The notes under the pieces: model-generated
What the model saw: only the letters and a program-made list of their open reading frames with translations
Databases searched by the model: none
Told to the model about the DNA's origin: nothing
NCBI GenBank assembly: GCA_002496385.1
Contig: DAJR01000033.1
Span: 1 to 22,921 of the forward strand
Length of the DNA stretch: 22,921 bases
Reading direction: 5' to 3'
Source: Methanomassiliicoccales archaeon UBA147
GTDB lineage: Archaea > Thermoplasmatota > Thermoplasmata > SG8-5
Made by a program: the position numbers and the translations under genes
In this document: in pieces, positions 14,996 to 21,591 of the stretch
Layout: each line of letters starts with the position of its first letter
Numbering within the stretch: the first letter of the stretch is position 1

Positions 14996-15074
14996 ATAGT
15001 GAAAAATGAATAATCAGGCTTTATCCTGAATATTCATGATTACCCTTCCAGCCCGTCACTTTTCACTATTCACT
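14991..15074. repeat. 15-bp inverted repeat with inner hairpin
   Basis: AGTGAATAGTGAAAA (14991-15005) is the exact reverse complement of 15060-15074. Between them GAATAATCAGG (15008-15018) and CCTGAATATTC (15025-15035) form another stem with one A-A mismatch. Short CACTT-rich repeats follow to about 15107. There is no gene between 14844 and 15188. It could be a small transposon-like relic. Confidence 0.6.
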
Positions 15075-15188
15075 TCCTCACTTTTCACTTCACCACTTAT
15101 CACTATTTCGGGGCTTAATTCCACTGAACACTTCCCTGTTCTCGCAATTCTTAAATACAGATAATCCATTTTATATTCGAGGGAAAAC

Positions 15189-15659
15189 ATGGCAGATGTG
15201 AACTTGAAGAAGAGGAAGGAATGCATAGTGGCTTATATCGAACACAACGGCAGCTACGACACAATACCGTTCGACGCGATCATCAAGAAATTGTATGCCT
15301 GGGCAAAGGAAAAGAAGGTGAGGCCGGGGTTCAAGCCGCTCACAATCTATCCGGACGACCCGGCCAGCACCCCCGCGAAAGACCTGCGGAGCTGGGTCGG
15401 GATACCGATTCACAGCACTGCGCCGCAGGACCCGGAGGTGAGGACATTCACCCTGGCCGAATCATTGGTGGCTACCTACAAGCATGCTGGGCCCGCCTCC
15501 GAATATTCCGCAAGCTACAAGGTTTTGATTGATTGGGCAAGGTCCGAGGGTTACGAATTCACCGGCCCGCCAGTGGAGTATTACCCGAAGAAACCGAAGG
15601 TCAAGGACGGCATGACAATCATCTACGCGGATATTCATTTCCCAGTCCGAAAAAAGTGA
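15189..15659 (+). CDS. GyrI-like (SOUL/effector-binding fold) small-molecule-binding protein
   Basis: A 156-aa stand-alone GyrI-like domain, the ligand-binding fold of AraC/BmrR-type regulators. Family features: an early VAYIEHNGSYDTIPFDAIIKKL strand-helix, IYPDDPASTP, LRSWVGIPI, a central TYKHAGPASEYSASYKVLIDWARSEG helix and the closing PPVEYYP...ADIHFPV strand. No DNA-binding domain is attached, so it probably binds or sequesters a small molecule rather than acting as a transcription factor; the ligand is unknown. TTAAATAC at 15151-15158 fits a short leader, and AGGG lies just before the ATG. It is followed 70 bp later by the second KaiC-like ATPase, in the same direction. Confidence 0.82.
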   Translation: MADVNLKKRKECIVAYIEHNGSYDTIPFDAIIKKLYAWAKEKKVRPGFKPLTIYPDDPASTPAKDLRSWVGIPIHSTAPQDPEVRTFTLAESLVATYKHAGPASEYSASYKVLIDWARSEGYEFTGPPVEYYPKKPKVKDGMTIIYADIHFPVRKK

Positions 15660-15729
15660 TTGAATGCTTTATTGGTAAAGATTATAATAGAAAATAGTAT
15701 TCAAGGTCAGAAGTATGTGAGGGTTTGAC

Positions 15730-16452
15730 ATGAGCGATGACAGGATTCAGACATTCGTAAAAGGCCTTGACGAGAACATGGAGGGCGGAGTCCCGAAGGG
15801 GCACGTCGTGCTGCTGACGGGCATGCCCGGGAGCATGAAATCGTCGGTCGGATTCAATATCCTTTACCAGAATGCCAAACAGAAAAATATTAAGGGCGTC
15901 TATTTCACGCTGGAGCAGGGCCGCGACAGCCTTCTGGAGCAGATGGAGCGCCTCCACATGCCAGTCAAAGAGATGGAGAGCATGATAAGCGTCGTGGACA
16001 TAGGCTACCTGCGCCAGAACACCGAGTCCATGGAGTACGGCGACAGCTGGAACAGCGTCTTCCGCATGTATGCCGAGAACATGAAGGACTCCCAGGGATT
16101 CGACATCATGGTGATAGACTCGCTGGCCGCGGTGGAGGTCCTGGCAGATGTCAAGAACAAGCGCGCCGAGCTCTTCCACATGTTCGGATGGCTCCGGGGC
16201 ATCGGATGCAAGCCCGGGGAGAACGAGTCCCCCAAGGTGACGACGTTCATAATCTCTGAAGCAGCTGTCGACCAGGGGATAATGAGGGACGAGGATTTCC
16301 TCGCGGACGGCGTGATACACCTGGACCTGAGAAGGGAAGGGGCCAGCGTCAACCTTTACCTGGGCGTGGCCAAGATGAGGAAGACCAACCACAAGAGAGG
16401 CTACCACCCGCTGATATTCGACCAGAACGGATTCGAGATTATAACGGATTGA
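15730..16452 (+). CDS. KaiC/RadA-like single-domain ATPase, paralogue 2
   Basis: A 240-aa RecA-fold ATPase clearly paralogous to the one at 11993: VKGLDENMEGGVPKGHVVL, Walker A GMPGSMKSS, FTLEQGRDSLLEQM, IGYLRQNT, Walker B IMVIDSLAAVEVL, and DEDFLADGVIHL near the end. It differs by an insert (GCKPGENESPK) between the HMFGWLRGI helix and the following strand. It is single-domain, cytosolic and probably a nucleotide-dependent switch. The start has GAGGG seven nt upstream, and a TATA-like GATTATAATAG lies near 15679-15689. A hairpin-rich candidate RNA begins 18 bp after its stop. Which process it serves is unknown. Confidence 0.87.
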   Translation: MSDDRIQTFVKGLDENMEGGVPKGHVVLLTGMPGSMKSSVGFNILYQNAKQKNIKGVYFTLEQGRDSLLEQMERLHMPVKEMESMISVVDIGYLRQNTESMEYGDSWNSVFRMYAENMKDSQGFDIMVIDSLAAVEVLADVKNKRAELFHMFGWLRGIGCKPGENESPKVTTFIISEAAVDQGIMRDEDFLADGVIHLDLRREGASVNLYLGVAKMRKTNHKRGYHPLIFDQNGFEIITD

Positions 16453-16469
16453 GTGTACAAGCAGGTCCC

Positions 16470-16796
16470 GTAAACTACCAGCCCCTAAACAGGCGAGGCA
16501 TAGCCTCGTCTTAACGCTAACCAAGTATGGTTAGCGAAAGGGACTGGCGTTACTACTTGTTGATATTGCTGGCGCGATTCGGGGCTGAACGTTTACCTAG
16601 GCAGCCATATGCCGAATTTGCGAATTCGGCAAACCGTTTTTGACTACGTCAAAACCGATCGCACCTGACCATCAAAGCCCGAATGCTTTGATTTCATATG
16701 CTGAAATCTGCACGGTGCAAGGCGGTCTGTCTTTTGCTTACATTCGTGTAAATGGCCAATTCATCTCAGGCTTGAAAGCCCGAGGGTTCTTGGCCT
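16470..16796 (+). ncRNA. Candidate structured noncoding RNA (hairpin series)
   Basis: No plausible gene, but dense pairing. The closing stem is GTAAAC 16470-16475/GTTTAC 16591-16596 plus CAGCCCC 16479-16485/GGGGCTG 16581-16587. It encloses CGAGGC 16494-16499/GCCTCG 16503-16508 and CGCTAACC 16515-16522/GGTTAGCG 16529-16536. Downstream are TGCCGAATT 16610-16618/AATTCGGCA 16623-16631 (loop TGCG), TTTTGAC/GTCAAAA near 16638-16654, ATCAAAGC 16671-16678/GCTTTGAT 16685-16692, GATTTCA 16690-16696/TGAAATC 16702-16708, TTACA-TTCG-TGTAA 16738-16751, and GGCCAA 16754-16759/TTGGCC 16790-16795 around an inner hairpin. UNCG loops on this strand suggest plus-strand RNA. No promoter is evident, so it may be the 3' part of the ATPase transcript. 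Confidence 0.55.
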
Positions 16797-16909
16797 TTAT
16801 CACTAAAATAAGTTATCCATGCATGCCGATAGTCTACAGTATCTCCGGGAAGAGCCTTCACAGAGTCAGATTCATCGCGCAGCTCAACTTACCCAACAAC
16901 CGGTTCTCA

Positions 16910-16957
16910 TCACATGATTAACCACTTCCCCACTGCCCTCTCCCTCCCTGTATATCC
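16910..16957 (-). pseudogene. C-terminal relic related to the nuclease-like pseudogene
   Basis: The last codons before a stop read GYTGRERAVGKWLIM, matching WKERERALGEWVIE at the end of the broken gene at 20282 in both sequence and position of the stop. Upstream of this the reading frame has no similarity to it, so only a tail fragment remains. The rest of 16797-17036 holds nothing I can name. Confidence 0.4.
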
Positions 16958-17038
16958 CAGGGCAGCCACTCCTAGGCGGCCCAGCATTCCGATGTGTGTT
17001 TTCTGGATGCTGGCATAAATTATATGGTAATCGGCATA

Positions 17039-17046
17039 TTTATATA
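17039..17046 (+). promoter_or_regulatory. TATA box for the acylphosphatase gene
   Basis: TTTATATA is centred about 36 nt upstream of the GTG at 17079, predicting a leader of roughly 10 nt. AAGGTG lies eight nt before the start codon. Confidence 0.5.
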
Positions 17047-17078
17047 TCGATAGGGGGATGAGGTAACAAGGTGCAAAA

Positions 17079-17618
17079 GTGAAGAAACGCGCGACGATTG
17101 TTATATCCGGCGACGTGCAGGATGTAGGGTTCAGAGGCACTATCATGCGACTGGCGCAGAAAGCCAACCTGACGGGCTATGTTGAAAATCTGCCCAACGG
17201 CACAGTTAGAGCGGTCTGCGAAGGCGATGAAAAAGCCATCCAGGGATTCGTCAAGAAGTTAGATATCCAAAATAGCGACATCATCGTTGAGAAGATTGAT
17301 GTCAAGTGGTCCAAGGCGCAGGAGAAGTTCAAGTACTTCGAAGTGAAGATAACCAATCAGGGGAACGAAATGTTCCAGGGATTCGCCACGGCTGGAAGAA
17401 TGCTAAATAAAGTAAGTCAAAACGTAGATGGGGTTCGAACAGAGGTCAGTTCAATGCACACCGACATGAACACGCGCTTCGACACCCTGGATACCAAATA
17501 CGGAGAGATAGGGGAGAAGATGACCAACCTGGAACACAATATCGGCGACCTCACCTGGCAGATAAAAAGACTCGTGGACCACGTTGTCGGGGAAGATGAG
17601 AAGAAGCACAGCGAATAG
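17079..17618 (+). CDS. Acylphosphatase with C-terminal coiled coil
   Basis: Residues 1-92 form an acylphosphatase domain (hydrolyses acyl phosphates, cytosolic). VQDVGFRG supplies the phosphate-binding arginine R19, and GYVENLPNGTVRAVCEG supplies the catalytic asparagine N37. Ordinary acylphosphatases end at about 90-100 residues; here a tail to 179 follows with regular heptads (VSQNVDGVRTEVSSMHTDMN, later KMTNLEHNIGDLTWQIKRL), probably an oligomerising coiled coil. The GTG start is the only one keeping the domain intact, with a GAGGT/AAGGTG region upstream. The chimeric surface/membrane gene begins 35 bp downstream with its own promoter-like element. Physiological substrate unknown. Confidence 0.88.
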   Translation: MKKRATIVISGDVQDVGFRGTIMRLAQKANLTGYVENLPNGTVRAVCEGDEKAIQGFVKKLDIQNSDIIVEKIDVKWSKAQEKFKYFEVKITNQGNEMFQGFATAGRMLNKVSQNVDGVRTEVSSMHTDMNTRFDTLDTKYGEIGEKMTNLEHNIGDLTWQIKRLVDHVVGEDEKKHSE

Positions 17619-17653
17619 TTTTTAACCCTGTGCACCCATTCATGTTTGCTAAC

Positions 17654-19723
17654 ATGTCAGGGAAGCGTATCCACAAGCGGAGAGACATTGTTCAAATTTC
17701 GTTCCCGAACAACCGCCGTTCAACCCGGTTCCCCCGCAGGAAAGTGGTTACAAAGCGGGTCTGGAAGGAGGAAGAATCCAGCGCATATTTTGGAGTCCCA
17801 GCCTCCGCGATTTTCACCCCCTTCGATATTCCCAACCCGACGGACAACGCGCCCTCATTTTCCCATACAATCCACTACTCGGACGTTGGCGGCTACGCGC
17901 CAGCGCCTATACTGGGGTTCAGAGCCTTCGCCACCACCTCGCGCGAGGTCTACGGCGGCCTCTCCCCCACCTCCAACGACACTGACGGCGACGGGCTGTA
18001 CGACGGTCCGAACGTCGATTACACCTACACGCTGGACCGGAAGAACCACCGGGGGGAGAACTACACCACGGCCTACCTCGGGAAGGACGCAACCTACACC
18101 GGAGACCCGTACAAGATATGGAACGACACCAACAACAACGGGATGATCGACGCGGGCGAGCCCTGGAACGCGTGCAACCCCCTCAACCCCGACACGGACG
18201 GCGATAGCGCGAACGACGGGCAGGAGGCAGTATCAGGCTACGATTTGATATGGATGCTGACCAGGGGTGAAGGAGTTCAGGACACAAAAATATCCATACT
18301 ACCCAACCCTGCCCTCGCCCTCGACCCGTACAACAGAGATACTAACGGCAAACCGAGAGATATCGATGGCGACGGCATAGGCGATTGGGACGAGAGCAAC
18401 CCGACCGTGAACTACGCCTGGTACACCAGCACCCACAACGAAACAGAAATTTCCAACCAATTCAACCCGTTCGTGAAGGAGAACATCCCGCCGATGATCG
18501 AGTGGGTGGATATAGACACCAAGGAAGCCTGGGAATGGGGCTGGGTAAACTATGTTTACATATGGCATTGCGAGCATGCCTGGGCGATTATTGACGTGTA
18601 CGTGACCGATGTCGCGCCATACACCATAACCATCGGAGTTACCGACCGGAACAGGTACAACACTACAATAGGCCAGGGCGGCCAGTACATGGAGAAGCAC
18701 CACGCTGTAATCGAGATAGACTACTGGACGGACGTTGCATGCGATTACACCGTTAATGTCACTATCACCGACACCGCGCAGAATGTCGCCTACTTCGAGA
18801 AGAAAATCAATGGATGGTTTGGCGGGGCGCTGGATTTCCTGGCGGATATATGGAACGCGATGGCAGGGTGCTTCGAGGCGGCGTGGGAGGCGGTGAAGAA
18901 TGCGGTGAATTGGATATTTAATTGGGTTAAGACAATGATTCAAGGAATTGTTGATTATCTCTTGACTCCAGTTGTAACATCCATACGTAACTATCTAGAT
19001 GGAATAATGAAATCTTTTGATGCTCTCATCTTTAGTATTGAGGGGACTGGGTCCAACAAGGGTATTGGAGAAACTATATCTCAAGATTTATCGTTGAGTG
19101 GTATTTCGGATTGGATTAAAACAGGAACTATCGGAGAAAAAATAAGTGCCTTAATGTTGCTTATCGCAGTTGTATACATTGGATTGAGAGCTGGCCTCAC
19201 AATTGTAGCCCCGTTCATGGCAATACCTGGGGTCGGTGGTTGGATTGAGGTAACACTTTCTACTCTCGTAATTGCTGCGTTAATAGGTGCACTCGCGACT
19301 TTTGGGGGTGGAGGCGCGCTTCTGACCGCAGCTACAACAGGAGATTGGGACTTCGCAAAAGCAGAAATGGCAACGATGCTAGAGACCGCAGGATTTACAG
19401 CGAAACTGGTCGTTACAGCCACAACACTTTTCGTAGCTACTACGATGTTTTGTGCTGTTTTTTCAGTAGGCGCGATTCTCCTATGGCCAATACTTCAATT
19501 AACCTTCATTATAACATCAATACTAATAAATGCCCTGTACTCAAATATTGTGGCTAGATCCGTAGCTCTTGGTCTCGCTCTAGCAGCTGCGGGTTTAACC
19601 GTATATGAGTTTATGGCATACGGTGCACCAGAGGGAATTGTTGGTATTCTCAGAATAGCACTTCTTGCGCTAGGAATCGGACTATCTGTATACAATTTTG
19701 TTGTATATTTAGCGAAACCATAG
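17654..19723 (+). CDS. Chimeric Ca-binding-repeat / multi-TM membrane protein
   Basis: A 689-aa protein. Residues 1-40 are very basic and carry no signal peptide. At about 105-255 there are Ca-binding DxDxDG repeats of thrombospondin-3/dockerin type (NDTDGDGLYDG, NPDTDGDSANDG, DIDGDGIGDWDE). At about 280-390 there is an Ig-like beta region, and at 390-460 Trp-rich amphipathic helices. From about 485 to the end there are about six hydrophobic helices. Base composition changes within the frame near 18920: the first part is GC-rich like the neighbours, the rest AT-rich with A/T-ending codons. The N-terminus looks truncated relative to exported relatives. Starts at 17630 (GTG) and 17642 (ATG) are possible; TTTTTAA at 17619-17625 favours 17654. 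The stop lies 10 bp before the next gene. Function unknown; a surface or pore-forming role is inference. Confidence 0.7.
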   Translation: MSGKRIHKRRDIVQISFPNNRRSTRFPRRKVVTKRVWKEEESSAYFGVPASAIFTPFDIPNPTDNAPSFSHTIHYSDVGGYAPAPILGFRAFATTSREVYGGLSPTSNDTDGDGLYDGPNVDYTYTLDRKNHRGENYTTAYLGKDATYTGDPYKIWNDTNNNGMIDAGEPWNACNPLNPDTDGDSANDGQEAVSGYDLIWMLTRGEGVQDTKISILPNPALALDPYNRDTNGKPRDIDGDGIGDWDESNPTVNYAWYTSTHNETEISNQFNPFVKENIPPMIEWVDIDTKEAWEWGWVNYVYIWHCEHAWAIIDVYVTDVAPYTITIGVTDRNRYNTTIGQGGQYMEKHHAVIEIDYWTDVACDYTVNVTITDTAQNVAYFEKKINGWFGGALDFLADIWNAMAGCFEAAWEAVKNAVNWIFNWVKTMIQGIVDYLLTPVVTSIRNYLDGIMKSFDALIFSIEGTGSNKGIGETISQDLSLSGISDWIKTGTIGEKISALMLLIAVVYIGLRAGLTIVAPFMAIPGVGGWIEVTLSTLVIAALIGALATFGGGGALLTAATTGDWDFAKAEMATMLETAGFTAKLVVTATTLFVATTMFCAVFSVGAILLWPILQLTFIITSILINALYSNIVARSVALGLALAAAGLTVYEFMAYGAPEGIVGILRIALLALGIGLSVYNFVVYLAKP

Positions 19724-19733
19724 GAGGAAAAAC

Positions 19734-20246
19734 ATGACTACAAATCATATGGATTTAATAATGACGAGTAATCTTAAAGCATTAAGAAGGGTCAAAGGAG
19801 TTTACTGGTTTGTTTGTGGTATGTTTATTTTTGGAGTAATCGGGGTTATACTTAGTTATTTTATCGAAAAGCCACAGTTTAGTGATTTTGGAATCATTTT
19901 AACATTTGGGCTTATAGGATTTATGGCTGCAATGGTTTACGTAACAGGATCTATTGCAGTTGGTCTTAAGCCAATAAAGCTCTATAAGACTCAACTCATC
20001 TTGTCAAAACACAAGATTGCAGACCACCTTAAATTTAAATCTCGTGTTACGATACCTTTGTCAGACATAAAATTTGTGACCTATAACAAATACAAAATTC
20101 CAGGCTATAAAAATGCTTATAACGATATAATCCTCATAACAACAACAAATTCAGAATATCGTATTGAGTCTGTAGTATTTGGTCCTTTAAACGAACTTAA
20201 TACTGCGATTGAAGCTCAGATTAAAACTGTTAATACATTCCCATGA
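19734..20246 (+). CDS. Two-TM membrane protein with PH-like C-terminal domain
   Basis: A 170-aa protein: a short cytosolic start, a TM helix at about 24-42 (YWFVCGMFIFGVIGVILSYF), a second TM at about 52-76, then a soluble beta-rich region of about 90 residues (ILSKHKIADHLKFKSRVTIP, DIILITTTNSEYRIESVVF) resembling bacterial PH-like (YcxB/YdbT-type) domains; that similarity is by pattern only. The gene is strongly AT-rich, like the 3' half of the preceding gene, and is preceded by GGAGG seven nt before the ATG. Only 10 bp separate it from the upstream stop, so the two are almost certainly cotranscribed and probably act together. A partner or immunity role is speculation. Confidence 0.78.
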   Translation: MTTNHMDLIMTSNLKALRRVKGVYWFVCGMFIFGVIGVILSYFIEKPQFSDFGIILTFGLIGFMAAMVYVTGSIAVGLKPIKLYKTQLILSKHKIADHLKFKSRVTIPLSDIKFVTYNKYKIPGYKNAYNDIILITTTNSEYRIESVVFGPLNELNTAIEAQIKTVNTFP

Positions 20247-20281
20247 CAAACTATTGTTTCACCCCCAACCTCTGCCTCTCA

Positions 20282-20780
20282 TCACTCGATTACCCACTCC
20301 CCCAGCGCCCTCTCCCTTTCCTTCCATCCCACTGGAAGTTTAGCCAACGGTATCACAATAATTTCAACCCCATCCCGCGCATAATCCTCCTTTCTCCGCT
20401 GGAGGAACTTGGAGTAACTGGTGGTTTCAATTTCATACTGGGTGGATGTTGTTAGGTCGAAGATGTCCCCGATGCCCATGCCAGTGATTTCAAACTCGGT
20501 GCTGCCTAAATTTGACACATCGATGTATGAATGGATGTCAAATTTGGGCGCATCTATTTTTGACCGTGAATTCATTGATATCTGTGTCAAAAAAGATAAT
20601 CACGTCATGCTTCATTTTGCGGAGCAATCTGAATATTATGGCCTTGGTGAGCCAGTGGTCTAGGGTCTCGGTGGAATGCATGCGGAGGGTGTTGACGTGC
20701 TCGGGAAGGTAGAGGATGCCGCGCTGGGGATAGTTGCGGTGGATTTTCGAGCAGGCGAGGGCGGGTTTTTTCTATTAATG
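20282..20780 (-). pseudogene. Frameshifted PD-(D/E)XK-like nuclease gene
   Basis: Two adjoining minus-strand frames together look like one protein. The upstream frame (about 20777-20535) reads SKIHRNYPQRGILYLPEHV, then HSTETLDHWLTKAIIFRLLR and KMKHDVIIFF, then stops. The downstream frame continues with GMGIGDIFDL, YEIETTSYSKF, and VEIIVIPLAKLP to the stop at 20282. The D...ExE...K-like spacing (GDIFDL/YEIET) and the HW..KA helix resemble PD-(D/E)XK nuclease-like proteins of archaeal mobile elements. An in-frame TAG and the lack of a start codon at the 5' edge show that the N-terminus is also lost. A TTG at 20590 could start the downstream part alone. Family assignment is by motif only. Confidence 0.55.
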
Positions 20781-20890
20781 AATTTTTCTTTTTTGGAGCC
20801 CGAGCCAGCGGAGAAAATTTTTATAAAAAAAACTCCTCGAAACCGATTTTTGAAGTATTTCAAGGAGCTGTAAAATATCTTGTCGAAAGA

Positions 20891-20915
20891 TTATTATAGT
20901 AAGATTGTCTTACTA
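20891..20915 (+). promoter_or_regulatory. Promoter and palindromic operator of the AbrB/PIN pair
   Basis: TTATTATA (20891-20898) is a TATA-like box. TAGTAAGA-TTG-TCTTACTA (20897-20915) is a perfect 8-bp inverted repeat overlapping its end. GGTGAT (20921-20926) precedes the ATG at 20930. A palindrome at this place is what an autorepressing AbrB-type antitoxin would bind. Confidence 0.6.
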
Positions 20916-20929
20916 ATATTGGTGATAAA

Positions 20930-21193
20930 ATGGGAGAAGTTGTTGTAACCCGGATGTCCTCCAAAGGACAGATAGTCGTACCGAAATCATTGAGGGACGC
21001 ATTGGGCCTGGACGTGGGAGAATTGTTCGCCATGTTCGGCGACGAAGATACCATAATCTTGAAAAAGATTGATGTTCCTTCCCAAAAAGAGTTCGACGAG
21101 ATACTTGCCTGGGGCGAGAAATACGCCAAGAAAAAGAAGATTACCAGGAAGGACTTGGAAAAAGCCATCTCGGAGATTAGGGCGGAAACCTGA
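20930..21193 (+). CDS. AbrB/MazE-fold antitoxin (VapB-like)
   Basis: An 87-aa protein. Residues 4-48 form a SpoVT-AbrB swapped-hairpin DNA-binding domain (VVVTRMSSKGQIVVPKSLRDAL, then LDVGELFAMFGDEDTIILKKI). The lysine-rich helical tail (about 50-87, EILAWGEKYAKKKKITRKDL) is the usual toxin-wrapping region. Its stop TGA shares the A with the ATG of the PIN gene, so the two are translationally coupled. It probably neutralises the toxin and represses its own promoter through the palindrome at 20897. Confidence 0.9.
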   Translation: MGEVVVTRMSSKGQIVVPKSLRDALGLDVGELFAMFGDEDTIILKKIDVPSQKEFDEILAWGEKYAKKKKITRKDLEKAISEIRAET

Positions 21194-21591
21194 TGAAAAT
21201 AGTTCTGGACACAAATCAATTGATATCGGCCTTCTTCTGGAACGGCAACGAGCGCAAGGTGCTGGAAAAATGCAGGGCCAAGGAACTTGTTCTCTTGATA
21301 TCCCCCGATATTCTGGGAGAATTGGATACTGTTTTGGATAGAAAATTCTCCGTTCCAGAGGGTAAGAGAGCCGAATATTCAAAGAATATAATCCTTGTAT
21401 CCAGACTCGTTTTCCCGAATAAAAGGATTGAAGCCATTAAAGCAGATCCCACAGACAATCGAATCTTGGAATGCGCGGTTGATGGAGGGGCAGATTACAT
21501 CGTTTCCGGCGATAAACACCTGTTTAACCTGAAAGAGTATGGGGGCATCGAGATACTTAAAGCAAAGGAGTTTCTGATTAGAATCAAGTGA
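21193..21591 (+). CDS. PIN-domain toxin (VapC-like ribonuclease)
   Basis: A 132-aa single PIN domain, a Mg-dependent RNase. The acidic site is complete: D6 (MKIVLDTNQL), E43 (ILGELDTVL), D88 (DPTDNRILECA) and D107 (IVSGDKHLF). The form ADYIVSGDKHLFNLKEYGGI matches the PIN_3/COG1569 type often paired with AbrB-fold antitoxins. Its 3' end overlaps the convergent purP gene by 8 nt. The RNA target is unknown. Confidence 0.92.
   Translation: MKIVLDTNQLISAFFWNGNERKVLEKCRAKELVLLISPDILGELDTVLDRKFSVPEGKRAEYSKNIILVSRLVFPNKRIEAIKADPTDNRILECAVDGGADYIVSGDKHLFNLKEYGGIEILKAKEFLIRIK

Noticed and set aside
16470..16600. Hammerhead ribozyme
   Set aside because: GAAA follows one hairpin as in the hammerhead core, but the required CUGANGA before that stem is absent.
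16640..16921. 93-residue plus-strand frame
   Set aside because: It runs through the series of hairpins, starts at TTG, and shows no domain or coding-like pattern; the pairing explains the sequence better.
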